Positions 1 through 8,656 of a stretch of DNA of 64,000 nt are shown here, piece by piece (the first letter of the stretch is position 1; every line of letters begins with the position of its first letter). The DNA comes from Saprospiraceae bacterium (GTDB lineage: Bacteria > Bacteroidota > Bacteroidia > Chitinophagales > Saprospiraceae), in the NCBI GenBank assembly GCA_016717655.1, contig JADKFC010000017.1:7386-71385 (forward strand), written 5' to 3'. Made by a program: the position numbers and the translations under genes. The notes below the pieces were generated by a model. The model searched no databases. It saw only the letters and a list, made by a program, of their open reading frames with translations, and was not told the origin of the DNA.

Positions 1-63
1 ATTTGACAAAAGTTAAAAGATGCATAAAATTAAGCAAATAATGCATTTGAAAGGGAGGATCAG

Positions 64-71
64 TATATTTG
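64..71 (+). promoter_or_regulatory. Possible -7 promoter element (TAnnTTTG)
   Basis: TATATTTG matches the Bacteroidota -7 consensus TAnnTTTG and lies about 50 bases before the start of the first gene. A TTTG at 46-49 could be the -33 element, but its spacing of 14 bases is shorter than the usual 17-23. Confidence 0.4.
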
Positions 72-118
72 TAGGGTGATCATAGTGTTTAATTCATTTG
101 CCCTTTAAATGCAGACTT

Positions 119-607
119 ATGAAGCCATTTCTCCTTGTCTTATTTCTAATTGCCTCATTAACGGTGGTCAGTGGACAAGAGTATCTTCAGATAGAGATGC
201 AAAACAACCCGGAGACCATAAAATACCACCTGGGGCAAAAAATACTCATAAAGACAAAACAGGTAGATGAGTGGCATTCTATAGTGCTGCAAAAATTTAT
301 TTACGAATCCGGCACCATCATCCATGAACAAGGTATGCTTCAGGTAGAAGATATCACCGCCCTTCGGGAGACCCGACCCGGGGTAGGCGCCTTGTCAATA
401 GCACTGACCACTTTTGGCGGAGGCTGGTTGGTGTTTGGCGCCATCAGTCAGGGACTGGATAACAAGGCAGAATTTGGTACCAGAGAAGTGGTTATTGGGG
501 TTGCCGCGCTGGCAGCCGGCTGGGGCTTAAAAAAAGCATTTTACAAGAGGGATTTTCATATGGGCAAAAGATATAAGCTGCGGTTACTCGACTTGCGTAT
601 GCAATGA
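119..607 (+). CDS. Small secreted or membrane protein of unknown function
   Basis: I do not recognise this 162-residue protein. The ATG at 119 is preferred to an in-frame TTG at 98 because it begins directly with a signal peptide (MKPFLLVLFLIASLTVVSGQ). A roughly 70-residue polar region follows, then two Gly/Ala-rich hydrophobic stretches (GGGWLVFGAI and VVIGVAALAAGWG), which look like a membrane hairpin, and a short basic C-terminus. This suggests an exported protein anchored in the inner membrane. It ends two bases from the stop of the convergent recX gene. No catalytic motif is visible. Confidence 0.7.
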   Translation: MKPFLLVLFLIASLTVVSGQEYLQIEMQNNPETIKYHLGQKILIKTKQVDEWHSIVLQKFIYESGTIIHEQGMLQVEDITALRETRPGVGALSIALTTFGGGWLVFGAISQGLDNKAEFGTREVVIGVAALAAGWGLKKAFYKRDFHMGKRYKLRLLDLRMQ

Positions 608-608
608 G

Positions 609-1082
609 TCACTCGCCTTCCCGATCGTCGATGCAGTTCTGAATGGTTTGGTATTCATACCCTTTTTGCAAAAGATAAGCGAATAATTTTTTTTTCTTTT
701 CAAGGTGACTTCCACTTAGGGTCTTCTCCTTTTTATCAATCAGTTTCCTTAAGGTGTTGGAGTAAGCATCTTCATCAAGGGTCTGCATGGCTTTGGTAAT
801 ATTATAGGAAGATATTTTTTCCATCTTTAAGCCAGCTAAAATTTTGTTTCTGCCCCAGTTGTTTATTTTAAATTTTCCGCTTACATAGGCTTTCGCGTAA
901 CGCAGTTCATTTAAAAAATTTTCTGAAATAAGGGTAGCAATGATGTTTTCCATATCATCTCCATAAATGCCGCGTTCGTACAACTTAGATCTAACGGCTT
1001 CGTGCGATCTCTCCTGCATTGCACACCATCTTTTGAGTTCAGTGAGGGCCTGGTCTGGGGTCCAGCTGTTTTTTTTAATCAC
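609..1082 (-). CDS. recX: Regulatory protein RecX
   Basis: 157 residues, normal length for RecX, the modulator that binds RecA filaments and limits recombinase activity in the cytoplasm. The helical three-repeat pattern is recognisable: WTPDQALTELKRWCAMQERS near the N-terminus, a ...LYERGI..DDMENII..L..ENFLNELRYAKAYV motif around residues 33-68, and a C-terminal LLQKGYEYQTIQNCI repeat. The ATG at 1082 fits the alignment. recA is not in the window. It is transcribed divergently from the DinB-like gene, with about 50 bases between them. The family assignment is by sequence pattern only. Confidence 0.9.
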   Translation of the reverse strand: MIKKNSWTPDQALTELKRWCAMQERSHEAVRSKLYERGIYGDDMENIIATLISENFLNELRYAKAYVSGKFKINNWGRNKILAGLKMEKISSYNITKAMQTLDEDAYSNTLRKLIDKKEKTLSGSHLEKKKKLFAYLLQKGYEYQTIQNCIDDREGE

Positions 1083-1135
1083 TGTTGAGATTATTTATAT
1101 TTTGATAAATGTAATAGATTTACCGGAAAAAGAAA

Positions 1136-1657
1136 ATGAAAAGATCTGACATTCAAATTGCACCCAATTATTTTGACAGATACATTCAAAAGATACCGGA
1201 TGTTTCCTGGAGAGAGGCATTGAGAGAATACGGCCCGAAGATGTACAACAGCGCCGGAGAACATTTTTTTGCCCTGGGTGATAAGGTTTATGAAGAGGGC
1301 AAATGGACGATTAAACAAATCATTCAGCACGTCATAGATACCGAAAGAATCATGTTATACCGGGCCTTGTGCATTGCCAGAGGTGAACAACAACGGTTGC
1401 CCGGTTTTGATGAAAATGCCTATGCAGACAAGGCAAGAGTAAGCCACAGATCTCTTTACAGCTTGCTGGAAGAGTATGAGGTTGTCAGACAATCCGGCCT
1501 GATCATGTTTGAATCATTCACTGCCGAAGATTTGATGGCAAAGGGCAATTCCAATGATACGGAACTATCGGTTTTGTCGCTGGCCTTCATCAATGCAGGT
1601 CATGCAGTTCACCACATGGAAATCATCCGTGACCGGTATTTTCCTTTGATTAAGTAA
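1136..1657 (+). CDS. DinB/YfiT-like metal-binding protein
   Basis: 173 residues with the pattern of the DinB superfamily four-helix bundle. His65 in IIQHVIDTER and the HxxxH pair His156/His160 in GHAVHHMEII would form the usual three-histidine metal site. The family includes thiol transferases and many proteins of unknown substrate; DinB itself is DNA-damage inducible. The neighbour recX is also a DNA-repair-related gene, but it is on the other strand, so a shared role is only suggestive. The stop codon is one base before the next start, so it is probably cotranscribed with the methyltransferase. Confidence 0.85.
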   Translation: MKRSDIQIAPNYFDRYIQKIPDVSWREALREYGPKMYNSAGEHFFALGDKVYEEGKWTIKQIIQHVIDTERIMLYRALCIARGEQQRLPGFDENAYADKARVSHRSLYSLLEEYEVVRQSGLIMFESFTAEDLMAKGNSNDTELSVLSLAFINAGHAVHHMEIIRDRYFPLIK

Positions 1658-1658
1658 G

Positions 1659-2318
1659 ATGGAAGAATATAAAATTGAAGAAATAATACTGGACCTGGGG
1701 TCTCACACCTATACCCTTTTTCAGATTACCAACATTGATGAGGTTTTTGACGCTATGCTGTCCTTACCCGCAGACAATGTTATCAAACACGACGAACGAA
1801 TTCCCTATTGGACAGAAATATGGCCTTCTGCCATTGCTTTGTCAGCATTTATAGGAGATCACCCCGATCTTATCCAGGATAAAAAGACCCTTGAATTGGG
1901 AGCAGGCCTGGGCCTGCCATCCTTGGTGGCTGCCCGCTTTACAAACCAGCTGGTCTGCAGTGATTATTTGGAAGATGCGTTGGTCTTTGCCGAAAAAAAC
2001 GCTCTTCGCAATGGCATCCACCACATACAGTATGCTTGTATCGATTGGCGTAACTTAAATAATGGTGCAAAGTATGATGTAATATTGGCATCTGACATTG
2101 CCTATGAAAGACGTTTTTTTGAAGATCTGCCAGGTGCATTCAAAAGTCTGATGCACGAAAAAAGTGTGGTCTTGCTTTCCGAACCGGGCCGCCATTTTAC
2201 GGCTGCCTTTATAGAAGAATTGTCAAATCATTTTGATATAAAAAGTTATCCCCTTCCACAAACATGGAGGGGGACTCACTTTTCTACATCAGTGCATGTA
2301 CTGACTGTCCTGACCTGA
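1659..2318 (+). CDS. Class I SAM-dependent methyltransferase (METTL/lysine methyltransferase type)
   Basis: 219 residues. The glycine-rich SAM-binding motif I LELGAGLGLPS is at about residues 78-88, preceded by PYWTEIWPSA, a hallmark of the methyltransferase-16 family (protein lysine methyltransferases such as ETFB-KMT and METTL21-like). An ASDIAYE sequence near residue 145 fits motif III/IV. Likely cytoplasmic and acting on a protein side chain, but the substrate cannot be told. It follows the DinB-like gene by one base and converges with the S46 peptidase gene, with six bases between the stops. Confidence 0.82.
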   Translation: MEEYKIEEIILDLGSHTYTLFQITNIDEVFDAMLSLPADNVIKHDERIPYWTEIWPSAIALSAFIGDHPDLIQDKKTLELGAGLGLPSLVAARFTNQLVCSDYLEDALVFAEKNALRNGIHHIQYACIDWRNLNNGAKYDVILASDIAYERRFFEDLPGAFKSLMHEKSVVLLSEPGRHFTAAFIEELSNHFDIKSYPLPQTWRGTHFSTSVHVLTVLT

Positions 2319-2323
2319 TGTTA

Positions 2324-4471
2324 TTATTTTTTCTTTCCCTTGGGATAAACCAGCTTCATTTCATTTACCAGATGACCTGCCCCGGCAAATTTATCTATGA
2401 TAAAAAGGATGTAGCGGGCATCCACCATGATGTTTCGGCAAATGGATGGGTCGTAGTTTAAGTCACTCATGGTGCCTTCCCATACCCTGTCAAAATTGAG
2501 ACCAATCAGGTTGCCGTGGGCATCGATAGCAGGGCTGCCCGAATTGCCACCGGTGGTATGGTTGGAGCCAATAAAACAAACCGGCATATTTCCGTCTGCA
2601 TCTGCATAGCGGCCATAGTCTTTTTTGTTGTTCAACTCTTTAAGGCGGGCATGGACATCAAATTCGTAGTCGCCCGGTACATATTTTTCCATTACCCCAT
2701 CCAGGTTGGTATGGGGCAAGTATTTGACACCATCGCGAGGTTGATAACCCTGCACTTTGCCATAGGTTACCCTTAAGGTAGAGTTGGCATCAGGATAGAA
2801 TTTTTCTCTGGAAAAAAGTTCGATTTGGGCCTTCATGTAGATGGCCTGAAGGCTGTCAATCTGCCTTTTGTTTTTTTCAAAACCAGGGTTTACCTGCGTG
2901 CGGATGATTTCATTCCATTCATTGGCCAATTGAAACATAGGGTCGGCTTTGATGGCATCGGCGCTGGCCTTGGGCTCGAGGTTCAATACCTTCATAGCCT
3001 TTTCAAAGGTAGTAAATGGACTGGCGCTGTAAAGTTGAGCGGCCAGATCACTCATGTTTCTTTGGCTCATCGTTGCGGGCATGTGGACCTGTTGTAAATT
3101 GTTTTTACAGATGTTCATCAGCGCCACAAAGATTTCCTGGTCGATATCTGCCGAATAATCTTTGTAAAAATCATCGAGAAATTCAATTAAACGCTCTTTC
3201 ATTTTCTGGTAATCTTTTTCACCACTCTTATCGAGGGTCTGTACCAGATTTCTGAAACTGCCCATGAGCCTCATCAGTTCGATATTGCGATTGGGTGCTT
3301 CGCTGTAAATATCTCTGATCAGACTTGCCTGAAGGTTATCGGTGTACAGTTGGTTAAACTGAGTCATCATACCGGTGTATTTACCGGCCTTCATTGCCCT
3401 CTTTTCGAAGTCTTTTTCGAAGTTTTGTTTTTTATCTATGGCATGGGTAGATTTCAGCCCCTTTGCTTCACCAATCCATTTTTTCCAGGAGTTGGCTATA
3501 CTGGCATATTTAGCTGCATACTTGAGGCGAGTAGCTTCGTCTTTCCTCATGTACTTGTCCATTATTTTCAGGGCGGCATCTCTGATGGCAATTTTAATCG
3601 GGTCTGAATGATCCATGATTTGTTCAACGGCAATAGAAGGCAGGTATTCATCTGTTCTTCCCGGAAATCCGAAAACCATTGTAAAATCACCTTCTTTTAC
3701 GCCATTCATGGATACCGGGAGAAAGTGTTTTGGCGTAAACGGTTTGTTGTTTTCACTGTAATCAGCAGGTTCGTTGTTGGGACCCGCATAGATTCTGAAC
3801 AATGAAAAATCACCGGTATGACGGGGCCATACCCAGTTGTCGGTATCGGCTCCAAACTTGCCGATGGATTCTGGTGGTGTGCCTACCAGCCTGACATCAT
3901 TGTATCTCACCATATGAAAGGCAAGGTATTGATTGCCGGCAAAAAAGGGTTTGATTTCCAGTTCGTGGAATTTATCCATGGTGAATTTGCCCCGGTAATT
4001 TTTCATATTGATTTCAACCACAGACTGTTTTTGAGCAGCCGACATTTCGGGAGTCATGCCCTTTAAAATTTCAGTAGTAACATCGTCGATTCTTTCAATA
4101 AACCGTGCAAAAAGGCCCGGATTTTTCAGTTCTTCGGCGTTAGTTTTTGCCCAAAAGCCATCGCGGAGGTAGTTTTTTTCTAAGGTAGAATGAGATTGGA
4201 TATTGTCGTATCCGCAGTGGTGATTGGTAAGCAACAGACCTTGTGAAGAGATGACTTCAGCGGTACAGAAGCCCCCAAAGTGTACTACAGCATCCTTGAG
4301 AGAACCCTTGTTGACGCTGTAAATATCTTCGGCTTTGAGCTTCATGCCCATCGATTTCATCTCGGCCTCATTGAGGGCTTTGAGGAGGTGGGGCAACCAC
4401 ATGCCTTCACCGGCAAAAGAAAAAGTAGATAAAAACAGCAAAGCAGCAAAAAGTAATGATTTCATATTCAA
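2324..4471 (-). CDS. S46 family dipeptidyl-peptidase, DPP11-type (Asp/Glu-specific)
   Basis: 715 residues, the usual length of S46 serine exopeptidases, which remove dipeptides from oligopeptides in the periplasm. A signal peptide covers about residues 1-20. The triad is visible as His85 (TNHHCGYDN), Asp221 (RHTGDFSLFR) and Ser644 (GGNSGSP). His85 matches the numbering of Porphyromonas gingivalis DPP11. Residue 662, eighteen after the catalytic serine, is Arg in NFDRVWEG. In the family an Arg here marks DPP11 (acidic P1) and a Gly marks DPP7, so DPP11 specificity is inferred. Such enzymes supply dipeptides to asaccharolytic or protein-feeding Bacteroidota. The gene is monocistronic with its own promoter. 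Confidence 0.92.
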   Translation of the reverse strand: MNMKSLLFAALLFLSTFSFAGEGMWLPHLLKALNEAEMKSMGMKLKAEDIYSVNKGSLKDAVVHFGGFCTAEVISSQGLLLTNHHCGYDNIQSHSTLEKNYLRDGFWAKTNAEELKNPGLFARFIERIDDVTTEILKGMTPEMSAAQKQSVVEINMKNYRGKFTMDKFHELEIKPFFAGNQYLAFHMVRYNDVRLVGTPPESIGKFGADTDNWVWPRHTGDFSLFRIYAGPNNEPADYSENNKPFTPKHFLPVSMNGVKEGDFTMVFGFPGRTDEYLPSIAVEQIMDHSDPIKIAIRDAALKIMDKYMRKDEATRLKYAAKYASIANSWKKWIGEAKGLKSTHAIDKKQNFEKDFEKRAMKAGKYTGMMTQFNQLYTDNLQASLIRDIYSEAPNRNIELMRLMGSFRNLVQTLDKSGEKDYQKMKERLIEFLDDFYKDYSADIDQEIFVALMNICKNNLQQVHMPATMSQRNMSDLAAQLYSASPFTTFEKAMKVLNLEPKASADAIKADPMFQLANEWNEIIRTQVNPGFEKNKRQIDSLQAIYMKAQIELFSREKFYPDANSTLRVTYGKVQGYQPRDGVKYLPHTNLDGVMEKYVPGDYEFDVHARLKELNNKKDYGRYADADGNMPVCFIGSNHTTGGNSGSPAIDAHGNLIGLNFDRVWEGTMSDLNYDPSICRNIMVDARYILFIIDKFAGAGHLVNEMKLVYPKGKKK

Positions 4472-4482
4472 TAGTTAGGCTG

Positions 4483-4490
4483 CAAAGATA
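4483..4490 (-). promoter_or_regulatory. -7 promoter element of the S46 peptidase gene
   Basis: Read on the minus strand this is TATCTTTG, matching TAnnTTTG, 11 bases before the ATG. A TTG about 16 bases further upstream could be the -33 element. The resulting mRNA leader would be very short. Confidence 0.5.
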
Positions 4491-4519
4491 GTGAATTAGG
4501 GTACGTCAAGGGAGGCATC

Positions 4520-4550
4520 AAAAAAAAAGCCACCCGATAGAGTGGCTTTT
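4520..4550 (-). terminator. Rho-independent terminator after the BlaR1-like gene
   Basis: A 9-bp perfect stem (AAAAGCCAC 4525-4533 with GTGGCTTTT 4542-4550) has an 8-base loop. On the minus strand it is followed by nine T, the arrangement expected just downstream of the BlaR1-like stop at 4561. Confidence 0.8.
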
Positions 4551-4560
4551 TAAAAGCGAT

Positions 4561-6066
4561 TTATTTTTTGGAGTCGAGCCAGAAATTTACGGGCAGGGTC
4601 ATAACTGCTGCCACTTTTTTGCCATCTTTTTTGGCAGGAATCCAACGCTGGGGCATTTGATTCATTTTGGCTATGATTTTTTTAACCTCATCACCGGTGC
4701 CGTCGCCGGGTTCAGATTCGATCGATAGATTCTCGATGTACCCTTCCGTGTTGACAGTAAACACAGCAATTACCTGGCCCTGAGTATCGTTTTTCCGGGC
4801 CTTTTCCGGGTATTTCATTTCAGAAGCAATAAACGACATCATTTTTTGGTGGGCACATGCTTCCCTTTCTTTGGCATCACCTACATTTTCACAGCCTGGA
4901 AACCGAGGCATTTCATCAGCCTGGCTTGCCGGCATACTCGATCCTTTTTCTCTTGAAGGAGGTGGTGGCGGTGGTGGAGGCGGAGGTGCCATCATGGCAT
5001 CTATGGGTGCTTCGGGAGCTACAGCATCAACGGGAGCTACAGGTGCTACTGGTGCTGGAGGAGGCGGAGGTGGTGGTGGGGCCACCCTGTCTTTAGCTCC
5101 GGCTTTTTTTGATGGTGGCGGAGGTGGTGGTGGCGGAGGTGGTGGAACCATCATCCCTTTGTTTTGAGGCAGGGTATCGCGGTTGATGCCATATTCTTTT
5201 TCCATTGCCTTTGATGGGGCGGTGAAAGATGAAAACAACATTGCCAAAGTGCCAAGGATCACCGGTGAAAGTAAATAGAAAAACAGTTGCTTGCGGTTAC
5301 TTCTGTTGTGATTAAGCATATGAATTCGATTTTTAATTTCAGATTGATAAAAAGGACTCACAAAGTCAGGCTCTTTTAAGCTTGTATAGGGGGCGATGAG
5401 CATTTTGATGTAGGCTTCTGCAGACCAGGATTTGGAAACCCTTTCATCTGCCAGAAACTCGTGGGTTTCTTTAAGCGCTTTTTTGTAAAGTCGAATCAGG
5501 GGTTGAAACCAAAATAGGCAGTTGAGAATTTCAAGACTCAGCAGGTCGATGCTATGTCCCATACGAATGTGCATTTTTTCATGCTCAATGATAGGTAGTA
5601 ATTCCTGAGGGTCTTTTTCATTGGATTGTAAAAAGATCCATCCGAAAAAAGAAAAAGGACTTGTTATTTTGGGATGCCTGATCAGGGTATAACCATTGTA
5701 TTTTTCCTTCATCCCCGTCACATAGAATTGAAAAATCCGATACAGGCCAAAGGCCAGTCGCAAGGTAAAAAACAGAAGGCCCAGGATATAAACCATCTTA
5801 ATCCAGGACCAGGAAGAGGTCTCAACAGTTTGTGGACTGCCTCCAAAGTTGATTTCAGGCAACACACCATAGACCAGATCTCTTGTATTAGTGACGGCCC
5901 ATGGTTGAATGGCCTCTGCCAGAAAGCTAGCACCCAGACCAAAGAGGAGGGTGAACAACAAGTACCACCGATTGAGGGTAAAAAAGGTGGTTTTTCTCAA
6001 AACAAGAAAATACAAAACCAGGGATGCAGCCCAGGTAAGTGTGCTCTGAATTAGGAAGGCTGTCAT
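4561..6066 (-). CDS. BlaR1/MecR1-like M56 peptidase with proline-rich linker and TonB C-terminal domain
   Basis: 501 residues. Several transmembrane helices lie in residues 1-110, followed by an M56 zinc-protease segment with HEKMH (His162, Glu163, His166) and ETHEFLADE near 200, and another membrane helix near 265-280. A linker then carries three runs of 8-11 prolines (about 308-370), and residues about 415-500 look like a TonB C-terminal domain (EMKYPEKARKNDTQGQVIAVF). BlaR1 proteins sense an outside signal and cleave the BlaI repressor. The TonB-like end would sit in the periplasm instead of a penicillin-binding sensor, so the signal is probably not a beta-lactam. The gene overlaps blaI by four bases (ATGA). 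Confidence 0.88.
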   Translation of the reverse strand: MTAFLIQSTLTWAASLVLYFLVLRKTTFFTLNRWYLLFTLLFGLGASFLAEAIQPWAVTNTRDLVYGVLPEINFGGSPQTVETSSWSWIKMVYILGLLFFTLRLAFGLYRIFQFYVTGMKEKYNGYTLIRHPKITSPFSFFGWIFLQSNEKDPQELLPIIEHEKMHIRMGHSIDLLSLEILNCLFWFQPLIRLYKKALKETHEFLADERVSKSWSAEAYIKMLIAPYTSLKEPDFVSPFYQSEIKNRIHMLNHNRSNRKQLFFYLLSPVILGTLAMLFSSFTAPSKAMEKEYGINRDTLPQNKGMMVPPPPPPPPPPPSKKAGAKDRVAPPPPPPPPAPVAPVAPVDAVAPEAPIDAMMAPPPPPPPPPPSREKGSSMPASQADEMPRFPGCENVGDAKEREACAHQKMMSFIASEMKYPEKARKNDTQGQVIAVFTVNTEGYIENLSIESEPGDGTGDEVKKIIAKMNQMPQRWIPAKKDGKKVAAVMTLPVNFWLDSKK

Positions 6067-6428
6067 TGCTTATATTTATTTTTAATTTCCTCCAAATCCT
6101 TTAAACTAAGGTCGTTTTCTTTCACAAGGAAGGAAACCAACTCGTTCATGGAACCTTCAAAATAATTGGCTACCAGTTTTTTCAGCGAAAAATGGGTATA
6201 ACTTTTTTTATCAATGGCCGCATAATACTCATGGGTCCTTCCATAAGTCTTATGTACAACAAAGCCCTTGGATTCTAAGATGCGAATGATAGACGAAATG
6301 GTGGAGTGGGGGGGCCTCGGCTCCTTCAGCTGCTCAATTAATTGGCTGACCGTAGCAGGGCCGTGGTCCCAGATCAACTGCATTACTTCTTCTTCTGCCT
6401 TTGTTAATTTTGAAAGTGATGTATCCAT
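6063..6428 (-). CDS. BlaI/MecI family transcriptional repressor
   Basis: 121 residues, full length for BlaI/MecI/CopY winged-helix repressors. The DNA-binding part is residues about 5-70 (LTKAEEEVMQLIWDHGPATV, then STISSIIRILESKGFV), and a C-terminal helical dimer region follows. The repressor is normally cleaved or released when the partner M56 protease is activated. It is first in a two-gene operon with the BlaR1-like gene, whose start it overlaps. A perfect inverted repeat filling its promoter spacer argues for autorepression. Whether other genes in the genome share the operator cannot be judged here. Confidence 0.92.
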   Translation of the reverse strand: MDTSLSKLTKAEEEVMQLIWDHGPATVSQLIEQLKEPRPPHSTISSIIRILESKGFVVHKTYGRTHEYYAAIDKKSYTHFSLKKLVANYFEGSMNELVSFLVKENDLSLKDLEEIKNKYKQ

Positions 6429-6444
6429 GATTCAACTAATAATG

Positions 6445-6475
6445 CAAATATATAACGTATTTATACGTTATACAA
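6445..6475 (-). promoter_or_regulatory. Promoter with embedded palindromic operator for blaI-blaR1
   Basis: On the minus strand a TTG (complement of 6473-6475) is followed by 20 bases and TATATTTG (complement of 6445-6452), a near-ideal Bacteroidota promoter. The perfect 9-bp inverted repeat TATAACGTA/TACGTTATA with spacer TTTA (6451-6472) fills the gap between the two elements. A repressor bound there would block sigma binding. BlaI as the binding protein is inferred from position. Confidence 0.75.
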
Positions 6476-6635
6476 CTAAATTTTACATTATTTTTATCAA
6501 GGCAGAAAAAAAGGAATAATGTTTTGTTTATTTATTAATTGCGGAATACAATATCTTATTATGCTTCATTTGTGATTTGAAACAAAATAAAATTGGGGAA
6601 TGTTAGACAGACAATGGCCTGCCTTAAGACTGACT

Positions 6636-7295
6636 TTAGTCAATCACCTGTTTCCATGCACGATATTTGGCTAATAAAGCGTCATTGAGTTTGCTGATGT
6701 AATTGCCCATCTTGTCCTTTTTAAACAGTGCTACCAGTCCCTCGAATACATTGCGGTTGTACCTGTCAGGAAAATGGGTGGGCATGGCACTTCCTTCGGC
6801 TGAGTAAATAATAAAAGACTCATCATTGTTTCCTCTGCCTGCCAGAAGATAAAAATCGGTTTCCATTTTAATATTGGGATCAACCACCCCATGTTCATTG
6901 AGAAATATGGCCGGAGAGGCAGGACCTTTCAGGTTTTTTTGTTCATAATCATGGATAAACAGGACTTTAGAAAAGTTATAATTATTTTTAAATGCCTGGA
7001 TCACCATCTTTTTATTGGTCTCTCTGTCTTCCAGGTGGTCTTTCAGCGTTTTTGACAAACCCTCTCTCTTTTCGGCGGAGGTTGTGGGATCCTGGATGGC
7101 TTTTTGGAGAAGATCTATCTTATTTTTGTTCATATAGATCCTCACTACAAGGCTGCCCTTTCTGAGTTGCAGAAGTTGTTCTGCAGCTGTAGAATGGGCC
7201 AGGTCATTGGTTACCTGTGAGAATGCTGCCAAAGGACCCATTAAAAAAGCCTGGAATAACACAGCATATATAACAGTAGATGACGTCTTGTGCAT
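6636..7295 (-). CDS. Exported protein of unknown function
   Basis: I do not recognise this 219-residue protein. It starts with a signal peptide ending near residue 26 (AAFSQ), followed by a mostly helical charged region (about 35-100) with many Lys, Glu and Thr. The second half has a more compact pattern with KVLFIHDYEQ, DFYLLAGRGNNDESFIIYSAEG and a C-terminal helix. No cysteines or metal motif stand out. It is transcribed alone, divergently from the acyl-CoA dehydrogenase, and lies about 200 bases from blaI. A periplasmic location is inferred from the signal peptide only. Confidence 0.65.
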   Translation of the reverse strand: MHKTSSTVIYAVLFQAFLMGPLAAFSQVTNDLAHSTAAEQLLQLRKGSLVVRIYMNKNKIDLLQKAIQDPTTSAEKREGLSKTLKDHLEDRETNKKMVIQAFKNNYNFSKVLFIHDYEQKNLKGPASPAIFLNEHGVVDPNIKMETDFYLLAGRGNNDESFIIYSAEGSAMPTHFPDRYNRNVFEGLVALFKKDKMGNYISKLNDALLAKYRAWKQVID

Positions 7296-7471
7296 GGTAT
7301 TTGCAATTTGTTAAATGAATCGGCAAGGTATTAATTTTTAATAAATAGCCCTATTTTGTACCAAATGCAGTGTGTCCGACAGACATCAAAGCGCAATATT
7401 TCGCAAAAAGGTCAATTTTTCTCATCTTTGAAGCCCTAAAAGTTGTTAACCAAATAAAACCACTAACCCAG

Positions 7472-8644
7472 ATGAACTTTTTCATTTCTGAAGAGCAGAT
7501 GGCTGTTAAAGAAGCAGCAAGAGACTTTACCCAACAAGTATTACTTCCCGGAGTCATAGAGCGTGATAGAAACATGAAGTACCCTCTTGAAGAGGTTAAA
7601 AAAATGGCCGAAATGGGCTTTTTGGGTATGATGGTTAGTCCTGAATACAGCGGGGGTGGTATGGATACGCTGAGCTATGTGCTGGCTATGGAAGAAATTT
7701 CAAAAGTAGACAGCTCTTGTTCTGTGATCATGTCGGTCAACAATTCATTGGTTTGCTGGGGATTGGAAGAATATGGATCTGAGGCACAAAAAACTAAGTA
7801 CCTGCCCAGCCTGGCTACAGGTGAAAAAATAGGCTCTTTCTGTCTTTCTGAACCAGAGGCAGGCAGCGATGCCACCAGCCAGCGTACTACTGCCATTGAC
7901 ATGGGAGATCACTATTTGCTCAATGGTACCAAAAACTGGATCACCAATGGAGGCACAAGTAAGATCCACCTGGTCATAGCTCAAACCTATCCGGAAAGAG
8001 GACACAAAGGCATCAACGTTTTTATTGTTGAAACAGACTGGGCCGGTGTCAACATTGGCGCCAAAGAAGATAAATTGGGTATCAGGGCTTCCGACACCCA
8101 CACCATCATGTACACTGATGTCAAAGTTCCCAAAGAAAACCGAATTGGGGAGGATGGCTTTGGCTTTAAGTTTGCCATGAAGGTACTCAGTGGAGGTCGC
8201 ATTGGAATTGCTGCCCAGGCCCTTGGCATTGCTGCCGGCGCTTATGAACTGGCCGTAAAATATGCCAAAGAAAGAGAAGCCTTTGGCAAACCCATTGGTC
8301 AGCATCAGGCAGTAGCCTTCAAACTGGCTGATATGGCTACAGAAATAGAAGCTGCCCGCTTGTTGGTATACAGAGCCGCTATTATGAAAGATAAGGGACT
8401 CGACTATACCACAGCTGCCAGTATGGCCAAACTATTTGCCTCTGAAGTAGCCATGCGCCACACGGTAGAAGCCATTCAGGTTCATGGTGGCTATGGATAT
8501 GTAAAAGAATACCACGTTGAGCGTCTCATGAGAGATGCCAAAATTACGCAGATTTATGAAGGCACTTCTGAAATGCAACGAATTGTAATCAGCAGGTCTG
8601 TACTTTCCGGTCAATTATACGAACCGGTATTTTTCCAGGATTGA
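7472..8644 (+). CDS. Acyl-CoA dehydrogenase
   Basis: 390 residues from the ATG at 7472. An in-frame upstream ATG at 7370 would add 34 residues unlike any dehydrogenase, so the later start is used. The FAD enzyme introduces the trans-2,3 double bond into acyl-CoA in beta-oxidation or branched amino-acid breakdown, passing electrons to ETF. Seen: CLSEPEAGSD, WITNGG, the signature segment FGKPIGQHQAVAFKLADMAT, and the catalytic Glu363 in YEGTSEMQR, placed as in short/medium-chain enzymes. The closest subtype is probably butyryl/short-chain, but chain length cannot be read from sequence alone. The M50 protease follows 12 bases downstream. Confidence 0.93.
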   Translation: MNFFISEEQMAVKEAARDFTQQVLLPGVIERDRNMKYPLEEVKKMAEMGFLGMMVSPEYSGGGMDTLSYVLAMEEISKVDSSCSVIMSVNNSLVCWGLEEYGSEAQKTKYLPSLATGEKIGSFCLSEPEAGSDATSQRTTAIDMGDHYLLNGTKNWITNGGTSKIHLVIAQTYPERGHKGINVFIVETDWAGVNIGAKEDKLGIRASDTHTIMYTDVKVPKENRIGEDGFGFKFAMKVLSGGRIGIAAQALGIAAGAYELAVKYAKEREAFGKPIGQHQAVAFKLADMATEIEAARLLVYRAAIMKDKGLDYTTAASMAKLFASEVAMRHTVEAIQVHGGYGYVKEYHVERLMRDAKITQIYEGTSEMQRIVISRSVLSGQLYEPVFFQD

Positions 8645-8656
8645 TAAAACTAACAT

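Noticed and set aside
4857..5167. Two forward frames rich in Gly or Val/Glu
   Set aside because: They are the antisense of the polyproline runs in the BlaR1-like gene.
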